Below, in pieces: positions 1-6,943 of a stretch of DNA of 64,000 nucleotides. This stretch comes from JAVBLP01 sp031553505 (GTDB lineage: Bacteria; Elusimicrobiota; Endomicrobiia; Endomicrobiales; Endomicrobiaceae): the NCBI GenBank assembly GCA_031553505.1, contig JAVBLP010000022.1, positions 1 to 64,000 on the forward strand, written 5' to 3'. The position numbers and the translations under genes are program-made. The notes below the pieces were generated by a model. The model had not been told where the DNA came from and made no database searches. It was given only the letters and a program-made list of their open reading frames with translations. The first letter of the stretch is position 1, and every line of letters starts with the position of its first letter.

Positions 1-1
1 C

Positions 2-3000
2 TCGGCATGGCTACAAGACCAGTCGCAGCCTATAACCGGCGAACACGCCTGGATCGCCAATATGATGATAGGCGTTTACGAGGCGTATAAAGGCACGGAA
101 CTCGGCGATACGGCAAATAAAATTTTTATGCAGTTGTCTAAAGCGATGCTTGCTTTGCAGACTGACAGCGGATTAGTAAAAATGGCGCCAAAAGATTTGG
201 TGTCAGACTACTCATACCTGGGTATTGATTATAACCAAACTGTATCAATTGAAAATAATATATCCGTTTATAATGTTTTCCGCTACAGGGCGGAGTACGT
301 GGACGAAGATAAAAAAATATACCAAAACGCTTTATCAAAACTTGAAAGCGCTTTGATAGGCATGTACGATGCTTCCGGCTATTTTGACACAGGCGTAAAT
401 AACTATTCCGCCGGCAGAGATATTAATACAAATTTCGCCACCGACTGCCAGACATGGATGATATTGGCGCTTGGGCAGGAAAAACTTGATTCATTAATGA
501 ACAAAAAATATGGAATAGAAAACGCAAGCCTTAACCTTTTAAAGAAAACGCTTGAACTTGCCGGCGTTAAAGAAAACGGCGAATACATAGGCTTGGATTT
601 CAGCGCCAGGGCGCGGTATGTAAGTTTTGAATGGACTGAAGGCTTTCTTGCCGCAGCAAAACAAGTGCTGAAAGCAAGCCCTGATGTTGATTTGCAGGCT
701 GCCGTTGACAGTATTGAAAGATATATGCAGGCAAATGAAAATTCAAACGGTTTACTGCCGTACGTAAATACAGATGAATTTATCGAAACAGGACACGGCT
801 GGATTGTAACACCCGGAATGTACAGCCTTGCTTCTTCTGCTTGGAGAGTTTTTGACAATGCGGGCGGACTGAATCCTTTTGACATAATCGTAACAAAAAA
901 TGGCAAACGAGTATTTTTGTTTGCAAACGAAGCCGTGGCAATCGCGCTGTCAGATTCTGAATTGACGGTAGAAACACCATCTTCCCGGCCAGCGGTAACT
1001 TCGCGGGAAGAAACACCCGTATCTTCACAGCAACAGGAAGAAATTTCCTCTGAAGAAGATGAGGTAATCGGAGAAATGCTGGAAGGCGGTTTTCCGACAT
1101 ATTACGGCGCGGATATATGGGCTACGGGAGAGTTTAGCGGCGTAAAGGGTGAAACTGTTACTGCCGGCAGCACGTTTACAATGGGTTTTGACGGTCAGTC
1201 TGAATATAATTACGGAGCCGGAGCTAACTTTCTTTTTAAAGTTGTTATGGAAGACGGCAATACAGCGTTTTTTACAAACAGTGAAAGTATCCAGATCGAG
1301 CTTATTGACAGAGGGGTAAAGGATCCTGTAAATTTCGCGAGAAAAAAAGGACAGTATTTTGAAGGCGAATTTTCGATAGGAGGAGTTATTCGATCGGCAA
1401 TTTTTAGCTTTGGCAAACTGACTACGGAAACCTCACAAGGTTATAGGATACAAGATATGCAGATTAATGATACCAATGACGGCGACCCGAGGTTTAACTC
1501 TCTGACGATTAACGTGAAAACTTTAACGGACACATTGGAAAATTATTTGGAAACTCATCCTTTTGCGGAACGAATATATAATATGTATCCGAGACTGGCG
1601 ACAGCCATCGTTTCTCTTTCCTTGGGAAGGCTCGGGGCGGTAAGGGCAGAGTCGGAACAATTGACTGACGCCATAATAAGTTTATTGAGGGGCGACAGTA
1701 AAAAGGCGGTTGATTTTGTGGAAGGACATCCCGCGCAAACACAGGCAAAAGTTGAAAAAACCATCACGAGAATGGCAAGAGCCGTAAAAGCGCTTGTCCC
1801 TTATGCCGACAGCATGACTAAAAATATTAGTTACAGATTAGTGAAAGGTTCCGTAAATATTATGCATTGGTTCAGCAATTTTACCGCGGCCCTTGCGGCG
1901 CTTGGAAGGTTTATGTCGGACTGGGCTGTCGTAATACTCGCAAACAGCGGATTAATGTATAAAAGCGGCAAGTTTTCAGGATATGTAAATTACAATAAGA
2001 TGCCTGGCGAAAGAGAATTAGAGCCTGTTCCAGAAACAACCGATAATGAAGGCATAAGGCACACCAATGTGTATTTTATGAAAATGCCGGTTATAACAGA
2101 TTTTACGGATTTGCAGTCGGTATTTAAAGTTGACGATGATTCCGTATGGGTTAGAAGCGAACAGGGCGCTTTAATAATTTATTCAACGGCGGATATAGGC
2201 AAAGTGATTGAAAAGTTTGACGGTATTATTTCCGGAAAAGACAAAGCTAAAAGCGCGGCTTTAACCAAAAAAAGGATAGAAAAGCTTTTAGGCGCGCTGC
2301 TGTTGAGCGCAAAACTCGATAACTTTGAGCCGGGAATGGTAATAGACCACGTAAATAAAGATAATTACGGCGCGTATGATGAAAACGGAATGTACGTTGT
2401 CAGTAAAAATACTTTCGGAACAAATGAAACGGAAATCAAAAATTCGCTGGCAAGCCATGCGGAAATCAGAAAGGTAAATGCAAAAGCCGCCGCGGATTCT
2501 GAATACATGTACATAGACAGCGCAGATATGGATGAATTCAAACTGTACATAGCCGCCTGCAGCGCGGCAAAAGCAAAAAACATTATTGCCAATAGCGGTA
2601 TTTTCGCAGGTTTAAGCGAAAAACAGATAATAGAAATACTCTCTCTCGCAAAAATGAACGGCATCAGCATCAGCGTGGTTGTAAACATGGACGTTGACAG
2701 CGCCGATTTAAAAAACCACTACAGAGAGCTCGGTTTTTCTAATTATTTTACCGCCGACAGCAATCAAGGCAGAATGCAGTGGCAGGATTTCTTTTCATCC
2801 AAAACCGAAAACGCGGACGTTTATAAAGGTTATAAAACGGCGGAAGAGCTTATCGGCATGATGCAGTTTTCCAAAGCGCCTCACAAAGTTATAATGGTAA
2901 GCGAGTTTGAAAGGCTTGTTACGGGAGAAGGCGGCACGCGCTCTATACTGGACAGGGTTGCCGTGCTTGAAGTGTTTAAAACGGCGGTTTTAAAACTTAA

Positions 3001-3604
3001 AGGCGACACTCTCTCTGAAGATTTTCTTGCGAGGGCGGGGCACAATTGGGATATTGAAATGCTTCCTTCAATGCCTGCCAATATGGAAAAACTGGTTAAT
3101 GGCATAAATTCAAGTAATGCTGCTGCCGTAATTCAGGAGCTGAATATACGGGAAAATTCCGAACTCGGACTGTATTTAAAGCAGATACGGCAAAACGCGC
3201 AGAAAAGGGATTTGAATGCTCCGTCTCTGCAAACGGAATTCTTAAAAGCCGTGATTGAAAAAGCTTTGGCGGATAAGACGCTTAAAGAAAACGGAATAAG
3301 CGACGGTTTGGCAAACGAGGCTTTTGAAACGCTTCTCGGACAGAAGCTTTTGGCAAAGCTGTTAAGCAAAGACGTAAGCGCGGAAATCCCCGCTGAAGCC
3401 GCCGCATTTATGGATTCCGCAAGAGGCACTTATGCCGAGTTGAACGCGTTGATTACTAGGCAGGCGCAGGATGAAAGGCCTATGGCCGTAAACGCGACAA
3501 TCGAGCTGATACTGCTTAGTGAACGCAAAGCCGCGGAAATAAGAATAAAGAAAGTAGAAGCGTTTAACGCAGCCGGTATTACTAAGATACTGGCAGCCGC
3601 TTAA
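2..3604 (+). CDS. Large multidomain protein, 5'-truncated by the window (alpha/alpha toroid domain plus giant-protein C-terminal module)
   Basis: The reading frame is open to the window edge, so the N-terminus is missing; about 1200 residues are visible. Nucleotides 2 to about 880 encode repeated helical hairpins with aromatic/Asp-rich motifs (GEHAWIANMMIG, DCQTWMILALG, FEWTEGF, GHGWIVTPGMYS), the look of an (alpha/alpha)6 toroid as in several glycoside hydrolase families. An S/T/E-rich linker follows (about 960-1070), then a beta-rich, possibly carbohydrate-binding segment (about 1090-1500), then a helical region with hydrophobic stretches (about 1560-1980). From about 2070 to 3570 the protein is clearly paralogous to the C-terminus of the giant protein at 40340-49387: VWVRSEQGALIIYS matches VWISTKTKALVIFS, and both have a LS-x-x-Q ... 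A-x-x-NGI strand-helix unit. No catalytic residues can be assigned. A secreted polysaccharide-related role is inference only. Confidence 0.75.
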   Translation, partial: SAWLQDQSQPITGEHAWIANMMIGVYEAYKGTELGDTANKIFMQLSKAMLALQTDSGLVKMAPKDLVSDYSYLGIDYNQTVSIENNISVYNVFRYRAEYVDEDKKIYQNALSKLESALIGMYDASGYFDTGVNNYSAGRDINTNFATDCQTWMILALGQEKLDSLMNKKYGIENASLNLLKKTLELAGVKENGEYIGLDFSARARYVSFEWTEGFLAAAKQVLKASPDVDLQAAVDSIERYMQANENSNGLLPYVNTDEFIETGHGWIVTPGMYSLASSAWRVFDNAGGLNPFDIIVTKNGKRVFLFANEAVAIALSDSELTVETPSSRPAVTSREETPVSSQQQEEISSEEDEVIGEMLEGGFPTYYGADIWATGEFSGVKGETVTAGSTFTMGFDGQSEYNYGAGANFLFKVVMEDGNTAFFTNSESIQIELIDRGVKDPVNFARKKGQYFEGEFSIGGVIRSAIFSFGKLTTETSQGYRIQDMQINDTNDGDPRFNSLTINVKTLTDTLENYLETHPFAERIYNMYPRLATAIVSLSLGRLGAVRAESEQLTDAIISLLRGDSKKAVDFVEGHPAQTQAKVEKTITRMARAVKALVPYADSMTKNISYRLVKGSVNIMHWFSNFTAALAALGRFMSDWAVVILANSGLMYKSGKFSGYVNYNKMPGERELEPVPETTDNEGIRHTNVYFMKMPVITDFTDLQSVFKVDDDSVWVRSEQGALIIYSTADIGKVIEKFDGIISGKDKAKSAALTKKRIEKLLGALLLSAKLDNFEPGMVIDHVNKDNYGAYDENGMYVVSKNTFGTNETEIKNSLASHAEIRKVNAKAAADSEYMYIDSADMDEFKLYIAACSAAKAKNIIANSGIFAGLSEKQIIEILSLAKMNGISISVVVNMDVDSADLKNHYRELGFSNYFTADSNQGRMQWQDFFSSKTENADVYKGYKTAEELIGMMQFSKAPHKVIMVSEFERLVTGEGGTRSILDRVAVLEVFKTAVLKLKGDTLSEDFLARAGHNWDIEMLPSMPANMEKLVNGINSSNAAAVIQELNIRENSELGLYLKQIRQNAQKRDLNAPSLQTEFLKAVIEKALADKTLKENGISDGLANEAFETLLGQKLLAKLLSKDVSAEIPAEAAAFMDSARGTYAELNALITRQAQDERPMAVNATIELILLSERKAAEIRIKKVEAFNAAGITKILAAA

Positions 3605-3659
3605 AGACAAGTAATAAATAATAAGTAACAATGAACAATTGGAAATATTAATTAACAAA

Positions 3660-3713
3660 CAAGGGCATCGCTTGAAAATACTGATTTTCTGGTGTTTTTA
3701 AGAGATGCTCTTG
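3660..3713. terminator. Hairpin after the first gene, possible terminator
   Basis: Arms at 3660-3673 and 3700-3713 pair over 14 bp with two mismatches or wobbles. The downstream tract is only moderately T-rich, so termination is possible rather than certain. It could equally be one end of a small palindromic repeat. Confidence 0.4.
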
Positions 3714-3753
3714 CTTATTTGGGTTTGTCGCCTAAATCTGTGTGCTTTTGAAT

Positions 3754-3975
3754 AAGGGTGTCGCACACCCTTAAACCCGCATTACTTTTTGCACGAGCCC
3801 AAAAAGTAACCAAAAAGCCCCGCCGCCGATTTTGCATTTCGCTCAAAAATATTTGACAGTTTGCGAACTTGCGAAACAATAATAAAGACTTTTAAAGGAG
3901 TCTCGCTTCAAACAAGCGCAACTGTGCTAAGCAAATACAAATATTTTTTCACTCATAAGCCGCAAAAAGGGCGGC
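3754..3975 (+). repeat. Dispersed hairpin repeat, copy 1 (interrupted)
   Basis: Bases 3754-3844 and 3955-3975 together match the reverse complement of 55758-55868 with only scattered differences. The repeat has a near-perfect palindrome (3754-3772, AAGGGTGT/ACACCCTT) and an inner hairpin TTACTTTTTG/CAAAAAGTAA (about 3782-3810). Between 3844 and 3955 this copy carries 110 bp absent from the other copy. Two copies in opposite orientation, both intergenic, indicate a REP- or MITE-like family. Confidence 0.75.
3845..3954. mobile_element. 110-bp inverted-repeat insertion (MITE-like) inside the dispersed repeat
   Basis: The insertion is defined by comparison with the uninterrupted copy at 55758-55868, where CGCTC runs directly into ATAAGCC. 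It has 11-bp perfect inverted ends, AAAAATATTTG at 3845-3855 and CAAATATTTTT at 3938-3948. CTC occurs on both sides (3842-3844 and 3952-3954), a possible 3-bp target duplication. It contains further small hairpins (CGCTT/AAGCG, AGACT/AGTCT) and no coding capacity, so any transposase would act in trans. Confidence 0.6.
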
Positions 3976-4037
3976 AAAACGACAAATACCGATATTGAAT
4001 AAATTCAGACCTATTAATTGTCTTTAAAGCCGCCTCT

Positions 4038-4152
4038 GAGCACATGTCTATGAGTTTTTAAATTTTTTAGTAGATTTAATGCCTGCCTGGTTGAAGCCTT
4101 TGTAAAAGGCAAGTTTCAGAAATTGACTAAAAATTTGAAAACGATTGTGCTC
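4038..4152. repeat. Imperfect long inverted repeat
   Basis: The left arm (4038-4078, beginning GAGCACA and ending AGTAGATTT) is largely complementary to the right arm (4120-4152, AATTGACT to TGTGCTC). The arms enclose about 42 bp that include GCCTTT/AAAGGC. The gaps in the alignment suggest a decayed palindromic element. Confidence 0.5.
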
Positions 4153-4305
4153 GACAGCAGATTTTTGGTATTTTTGCATCACTTGGCAAAAGTACTTGGG
4201 TTAAAGGGGCAACCCCCCCCCTCTAAAGCAACCTGTCTTTAGGCGGAACAACTAAATGGCATGTAATACCATTAAAAGGGGTTAAAGGTATTTTGCGCCC
4301 TTTCA

Positions 4306-4333
4306 TTTGCTCCTCAATATTTTGTAATATAAT
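4306..4333 (+). promoter_or_regulatory. Putative promoter of the metF-like gene
   Basis: A perfect -10 hexamer TATAAT lies at 4328-4333. A weak -35 (TTTGCT, 4306-4311) is 16 bp upstream. Predicted transcription starts about 15-20 bases before the TTG start codon, leaving room for the AAGGAA ribosome site. Confidence 0.45.
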
Positions 4334-4356
4334 GCCATGCGAATAAGGAAAATACA

Positions 4357-5214
4357 TTGAAATTTAAAGAAAAACTTAAATCAAACAAATTCCTGGTAAC
4401 CGCGGAACTGTTTCCGCCAAAGGGCGTGGATATTTCTTCTTTTATAAAAAGAGCGGAATGCCTTAAAAGCCTTGACGCTGTCAATGTCACTGACAACCAG
4501 CGCGCTTCTATGCGCGTAGGTTCGCTTGCCATGAGCAAAATACTTTTGGATATGGGCATAGAGCCTGTTTTGCAGCTTGCCGCAAGAGATAAAAACAGGA
4601 TCGCCCTCCAATCGGAGCTTTTAAGCGCAAATGTATTGGGAATAGAAAATGTCCTTCTTTTAAGCGGAGACCATCCGAGCGCCGGAGAATATGCCGGCAC
4701 AAAAACGGTTTATGATTTAGATACTATACAGCTTATTAAAACGGCGCGGCTTTTGGAAACAGGAGTGGACTTAGCTGGCAAAAAGCTTCACGGTTCGCCA
4801 AAGTTTTGCGTAGGCGCTGTCGTAAACCCTTCCGCGCAGCCCGTAGAATTACAGGCGCTTATGTTTGAGAAAAAAGTTAACTCGGGCGCGGAGTTTTTTC
4901 AGACCCAGACAATTTTTAACGCGGAAGACTTTAAAATATTTTTTGATATGGTAAAACACCTTAAAATTAAAGTCCTTCCGGGCGTTACGCTTATAAAATC
5001 AGTTAAATTTATGGAGTTTTTGCAGACTTTGCCGGGCGTCAGCATTCCGCGCGATGTGCAGGAAAGGATGAAGTCCGCTTCAGACCCGCTGGCGGAAGGC
5101 ATTAAAATATGTTCCGAAACGGTAAAAAAGCTCCGCGGTTTTTCTGACGGAGTACACATAATGGCGATAGGTATGGAAGAATGCATACCCGAAATATTAA
5201 AAAATTCGCTTTAA
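4357..5214 (+). CDS. metF: Methylenetetrahydrofolate reductase family protein (MetF-like)
   Basis: The product, 285 residues, belongs by pattern to the MTHFR TIM-barrel family, which reduces 5,10-methylene-THF to 5-methyl-THF for methionine synthesis, usually with bound FAD. It has the N-terminal VTAELFPPKGVD strand typical of the family, where the Glu is the likely catalytic acid, the VNVTDNQRASMR segment, the QLAARDKNR segment and the LLLSGDHPS turn. Length is near that of bacterial MetF. The start is TTG at 4357: an AAGGAA ribosome site at 4345-4350 is correctly spaced, and the nearby upstream ATG at 4336 runs into a stop. It appears monocistronic, with repeats upstream and aqpZ 39 bp downstream on the same strand. 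Whether it is the full methionine-pathway enzyme or a MetF-like paralogue cannot be told from sequence alone. Confidence 0.8.
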   Translation: MKFKEKLKSNKFLVTAELFPPKGVDISSFIKRAECLKSLDAVNVTDNQRASMRVGSLAMSKILLDMGIEPVLQLAARDKNRIALQSELLSANVLGIENVLLLSGDHPSAGEYAGTKTVYDLDTIQLIKTARLLETGVDLAGKKLHGSPKFCVGAVVNPSAQPVELQALMFEKKVNSGAEFFQTQTIFNAEDFKIFFDMVKHLKIKVLPGVTLIKSVKFMEFLQTLPGVSIPRDVQERMKSASDPLAEGIKICSETVKKLRGFSDGVHIMAIGMEECIPEILKNSL

Positions 5215-5253
5215 GCGGATAAAAAAAGAAGTTAATTTTTTAAGGAGAGTAAA

Positions 5254-5937
5254 ATGAACAAGAAGTATGTCGCAGAAATGTTGGGAACGATGTTTTTGGT
5301 TTTGATGGGCTGCGGAAGCGCGGTTTTCGCCGGCAATTTTGTAGGCAACCTTGGTATTGCTTTCGCTTTCGGTCTTACTGTTTTGGCTATGGTCTACGCA
5401 ATAGGCGCTGTTTCAGGATGCCATATTAATCCTGCCATCACCGTTGCGATGGTTGTAGGAAGAGGCATGAACAAAAAAGAAGCGGCAATGTATATTTTAT
5501 TCCAGTTCATCGGCGCGACGCTCGGCGCGTTTATACTTTACATAATGGCTTCAAACTTTTTCAGTCAGGCAGTTGTATCCATGGGTCAGAACGGTTACGA
5601 TTTGTTTTCTCCCGCGGGATATTCCGCAGGAGTAGCTTTTGTCGCGGAAGTCGTATTTACGGCATTGTTTATTATGGTTATTATGGGTGCGACCAGCCCA
5701 AAAGCAAACGGGAAATTTGCCGGAATCGCAATCGGCCTTACGCTCGTTTTAATTCATATCGTATGTATCCCGATAACCGGCACTTCGGTTAATCCCGCAA
5801 GAAGCTTTGGCCCCGCATTGTTTGCCGGCGCCGACGCTCTCGGGCAGCTTTGGATGTTCATAGTAGCTCCCGTAATAGGCGGCGTTTTAGGCGCTTATTT
5901 GTGGAAAGCGGTGGACACGGAAAACAAAGCGGCATAA
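5254..5937 (+). CDS. aqpZ: Aquaporin Z-type water channel
   Basis: This 227-residue inner-membrane protein has six hydrophobic helices and the two half-helix NPA motifs of the MIP family (residues 59-61, GCHINPAITV; residues 180-182, TSVNPARSFGP). The selectivity-filter positions by alignment with AqpZ are F39, H168, T177 and R183, the water-selective set rather than the glycerol-facilitator set, so a water channel is the best call. The start ATG follows an AAGGAG ribosome site by a normal gap. A strong intrinsic terminator follows within 30 bp, so the gene ends its transcription unit. Confidence 0.93.
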   Translation: MNKKYVAEMLGTMFLVLMGCGSAVFAGNFVGNLGIAFAFGLTVLAMVYAIGAVSGCHINPAITVAMVVGRGMNKKEAAMYILFQFIGATLGAFILYIMASNFFSQAVVSMGQNGYDLFSPAGYSAGVAFVAEVVFTALFIMVIMGATSPKANGKFAGIAIGLTLVLIHIVCIPITGTSVNPARSFGPALFAGADALGQLWMFIVAPVIGGVLGAYLWKAVDTENKAA

Positions 5938-5961
5938 GCAAAAATATTATACAGGTTGCAG

Positions 5962-5996
5962 AAAAGCCCGCGTAAAAAACGCGGGCTTTTTTTATT
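5962..5996 (+). terminator. Intrinsic terminator after aqpZ
   Basis: Perfect 11-bp arms (AAAAGCCCGCG at 5962-5972, CGCGGGCTTTT at 5980-5990) surround a 7-base loop and run into a T tract. Confidence 0.92.
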
Positions 5997-6024
5997 GTAA
6001 TAAGCTATTATTAAAAAGCAATAT

Positions 6025-6936
6025 ATGAATACTAAAAAACTTCTGACCCTTATCATTTCTTTTACGCTGTTTGCAAATAACGCTTTTGCCGAAAAAGCTG
6101 CCGGCACGACAGTTTTTAACTTTTTAAAAATTCCCGTAAACGCTTCACAGGCAGCGTTTGCAGGCATTTCTTCGTTCAGCACTGTTTCGGCGGCCGTTAA
6201 CCCTTCCATGATATCTTTTGCTTCCGCTCCGCAGCTTTCCGCGGCATACGCGCAGCATTTTCAGGAAACAAATTATAATTCTTTAAGTTTTACGTATCCG
6301 TTTGAAAAGTTCGGCATGAATATAGCTTACGGCGGCATGAATTACGGCAATATGGACATGACACTGGAAGACGCGAACGGCGATTATATTGAAAACGGGA
6401 CATTCAGCGCGGATGACGGTTTTGTGAGCGTCAGCGCGGGAACGGATATAACCGAAAGCATACACGCCGGCGTAGGAATGAAGTATATTTGGCAAAATAT
6501 TGACGGCAGCGCCATTTCGGGCTTTGCAATTAATCTTTCCGGAGTGTATCTTTCCGATGAAGAGTGGTATATCTCCGCTGGTTTTGAAAATGTCGGCCCT
6601 GATGTTGAAGGGTATCCCATGCCTGCAAGCGCATTTGCCAGTTTTATACAGCCTGTAAATGATGATTTTATATGCGGCGCGGAAGCGCGCCTGTTTTTTG
6701 ACGAAACCGCCTGGCTCAAAGTCGCGGGGGAATATAACATTAAAAATATGTTTTTCGCGAGGGCCGGTTACAGCCTTCCCGTTACCAATAATAACAATTC
6801 TTTGGGTGAATGGTATGAAAGGAACCTTTCTATAGGTTTTGGGTTTGAATATATGTTTTTTTCGGTGGATTACGCGTGGCTTCCTTTCGGGGAGCTGGGG
6901 AACACAAATATGTTTTCCCTGCAAATAACTTTTTAG
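6025..6936 (+). CDS. PorV/PorQ-family outer-membrane beta-barrel protein
   Basis: The 303-residue product has a signal peptide (lysines, hydrophobic core, cleavage near NAFA-EK). After it comes the family signature: a G-T-x-x-x-x-FL-x-IP strand, then AFAGISSFSTVSAAVNPSM, where PorV/PorQ proteins carry a conserved A-G ... NP motif. The rest is alternating beta-strands with aromatic girdles, ending in a C-terminal Phe (SLQITF), as expected of an outer-membrane barrel inserted by the BAM complex. PorV proteins of type IX secretion systems carry substrates with C-terminal sorting domains; PorQ-like relatives have less defined roles. The next gene, 7 bp downstream, encodes a secreted protease with just such a C-terminal domain, so a joint secretion role is a reasonable inference. 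No strong ribosome site is visible upstream of the ATG. Confidence 0.8.
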   Translation: MNTKKLLTLIISFTLFANNAFAEKAAGTTVFNFLKIPVNASQAAFAGISSFSTVSAAVNPSMISFASAPQLSAAYAQHFQETNYNSLSFTYPFEKFGMNIAYGGMNYGNMDMTLEDANGDYIENGTFSADDGFVSVSAGTDITESIHAGVGMKYIWQNIDGSAISGFAINLSGVYLSDEEWYISAGFENVGPDVEGYPMPASAFASFIQPVNDDFICGAEARLFFDETAWLKVAGEYNIKNMFFARAGYSLPVTNNNNSLGEWYERNLSIGFGFEYMFFSVDYAWLPFGELGNTNMFSLQITF

Positions 6937-6943
6937 GTGAAAT

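Larger units (their letters stand above)
3605..4356. other. Gene-free, repeat-rich intergenic island
   Basis: This 750-bp stretch holds no convincing gene on either strand. It contains, in order, a hairpin just after the upstream gene, one copy of a dispersed repeat split by a small inverted-repeat insertion, an imperfect 30-40 bp inverted repeat, a run of nine C residues at about 4213-4221, and the putative promoter of the metF-like gene. The density of palindromes suggests it has accumulated small non-coding mobile elements. Confidence 0.7.

Noticed and set aside
780..1100. Overlapping plus-strand frame in the first gene
   Set aside because: It is an out-of-frame shadow of the linker region with biased composition and no start signal.
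62..3604. ATG at 62 as the true start of the first gene
   Set aside because: The frame stays open from base 2 and encodes a continuous helix (GEHAWIANMM), so the gene is cut by the window edge.
3605..4356. CRISPR array in the repeat-rich island
   Set aside because: The repeats are palindromic and non-periodic; there is no regular repeat-spacer pattern and no cas gene in the window.
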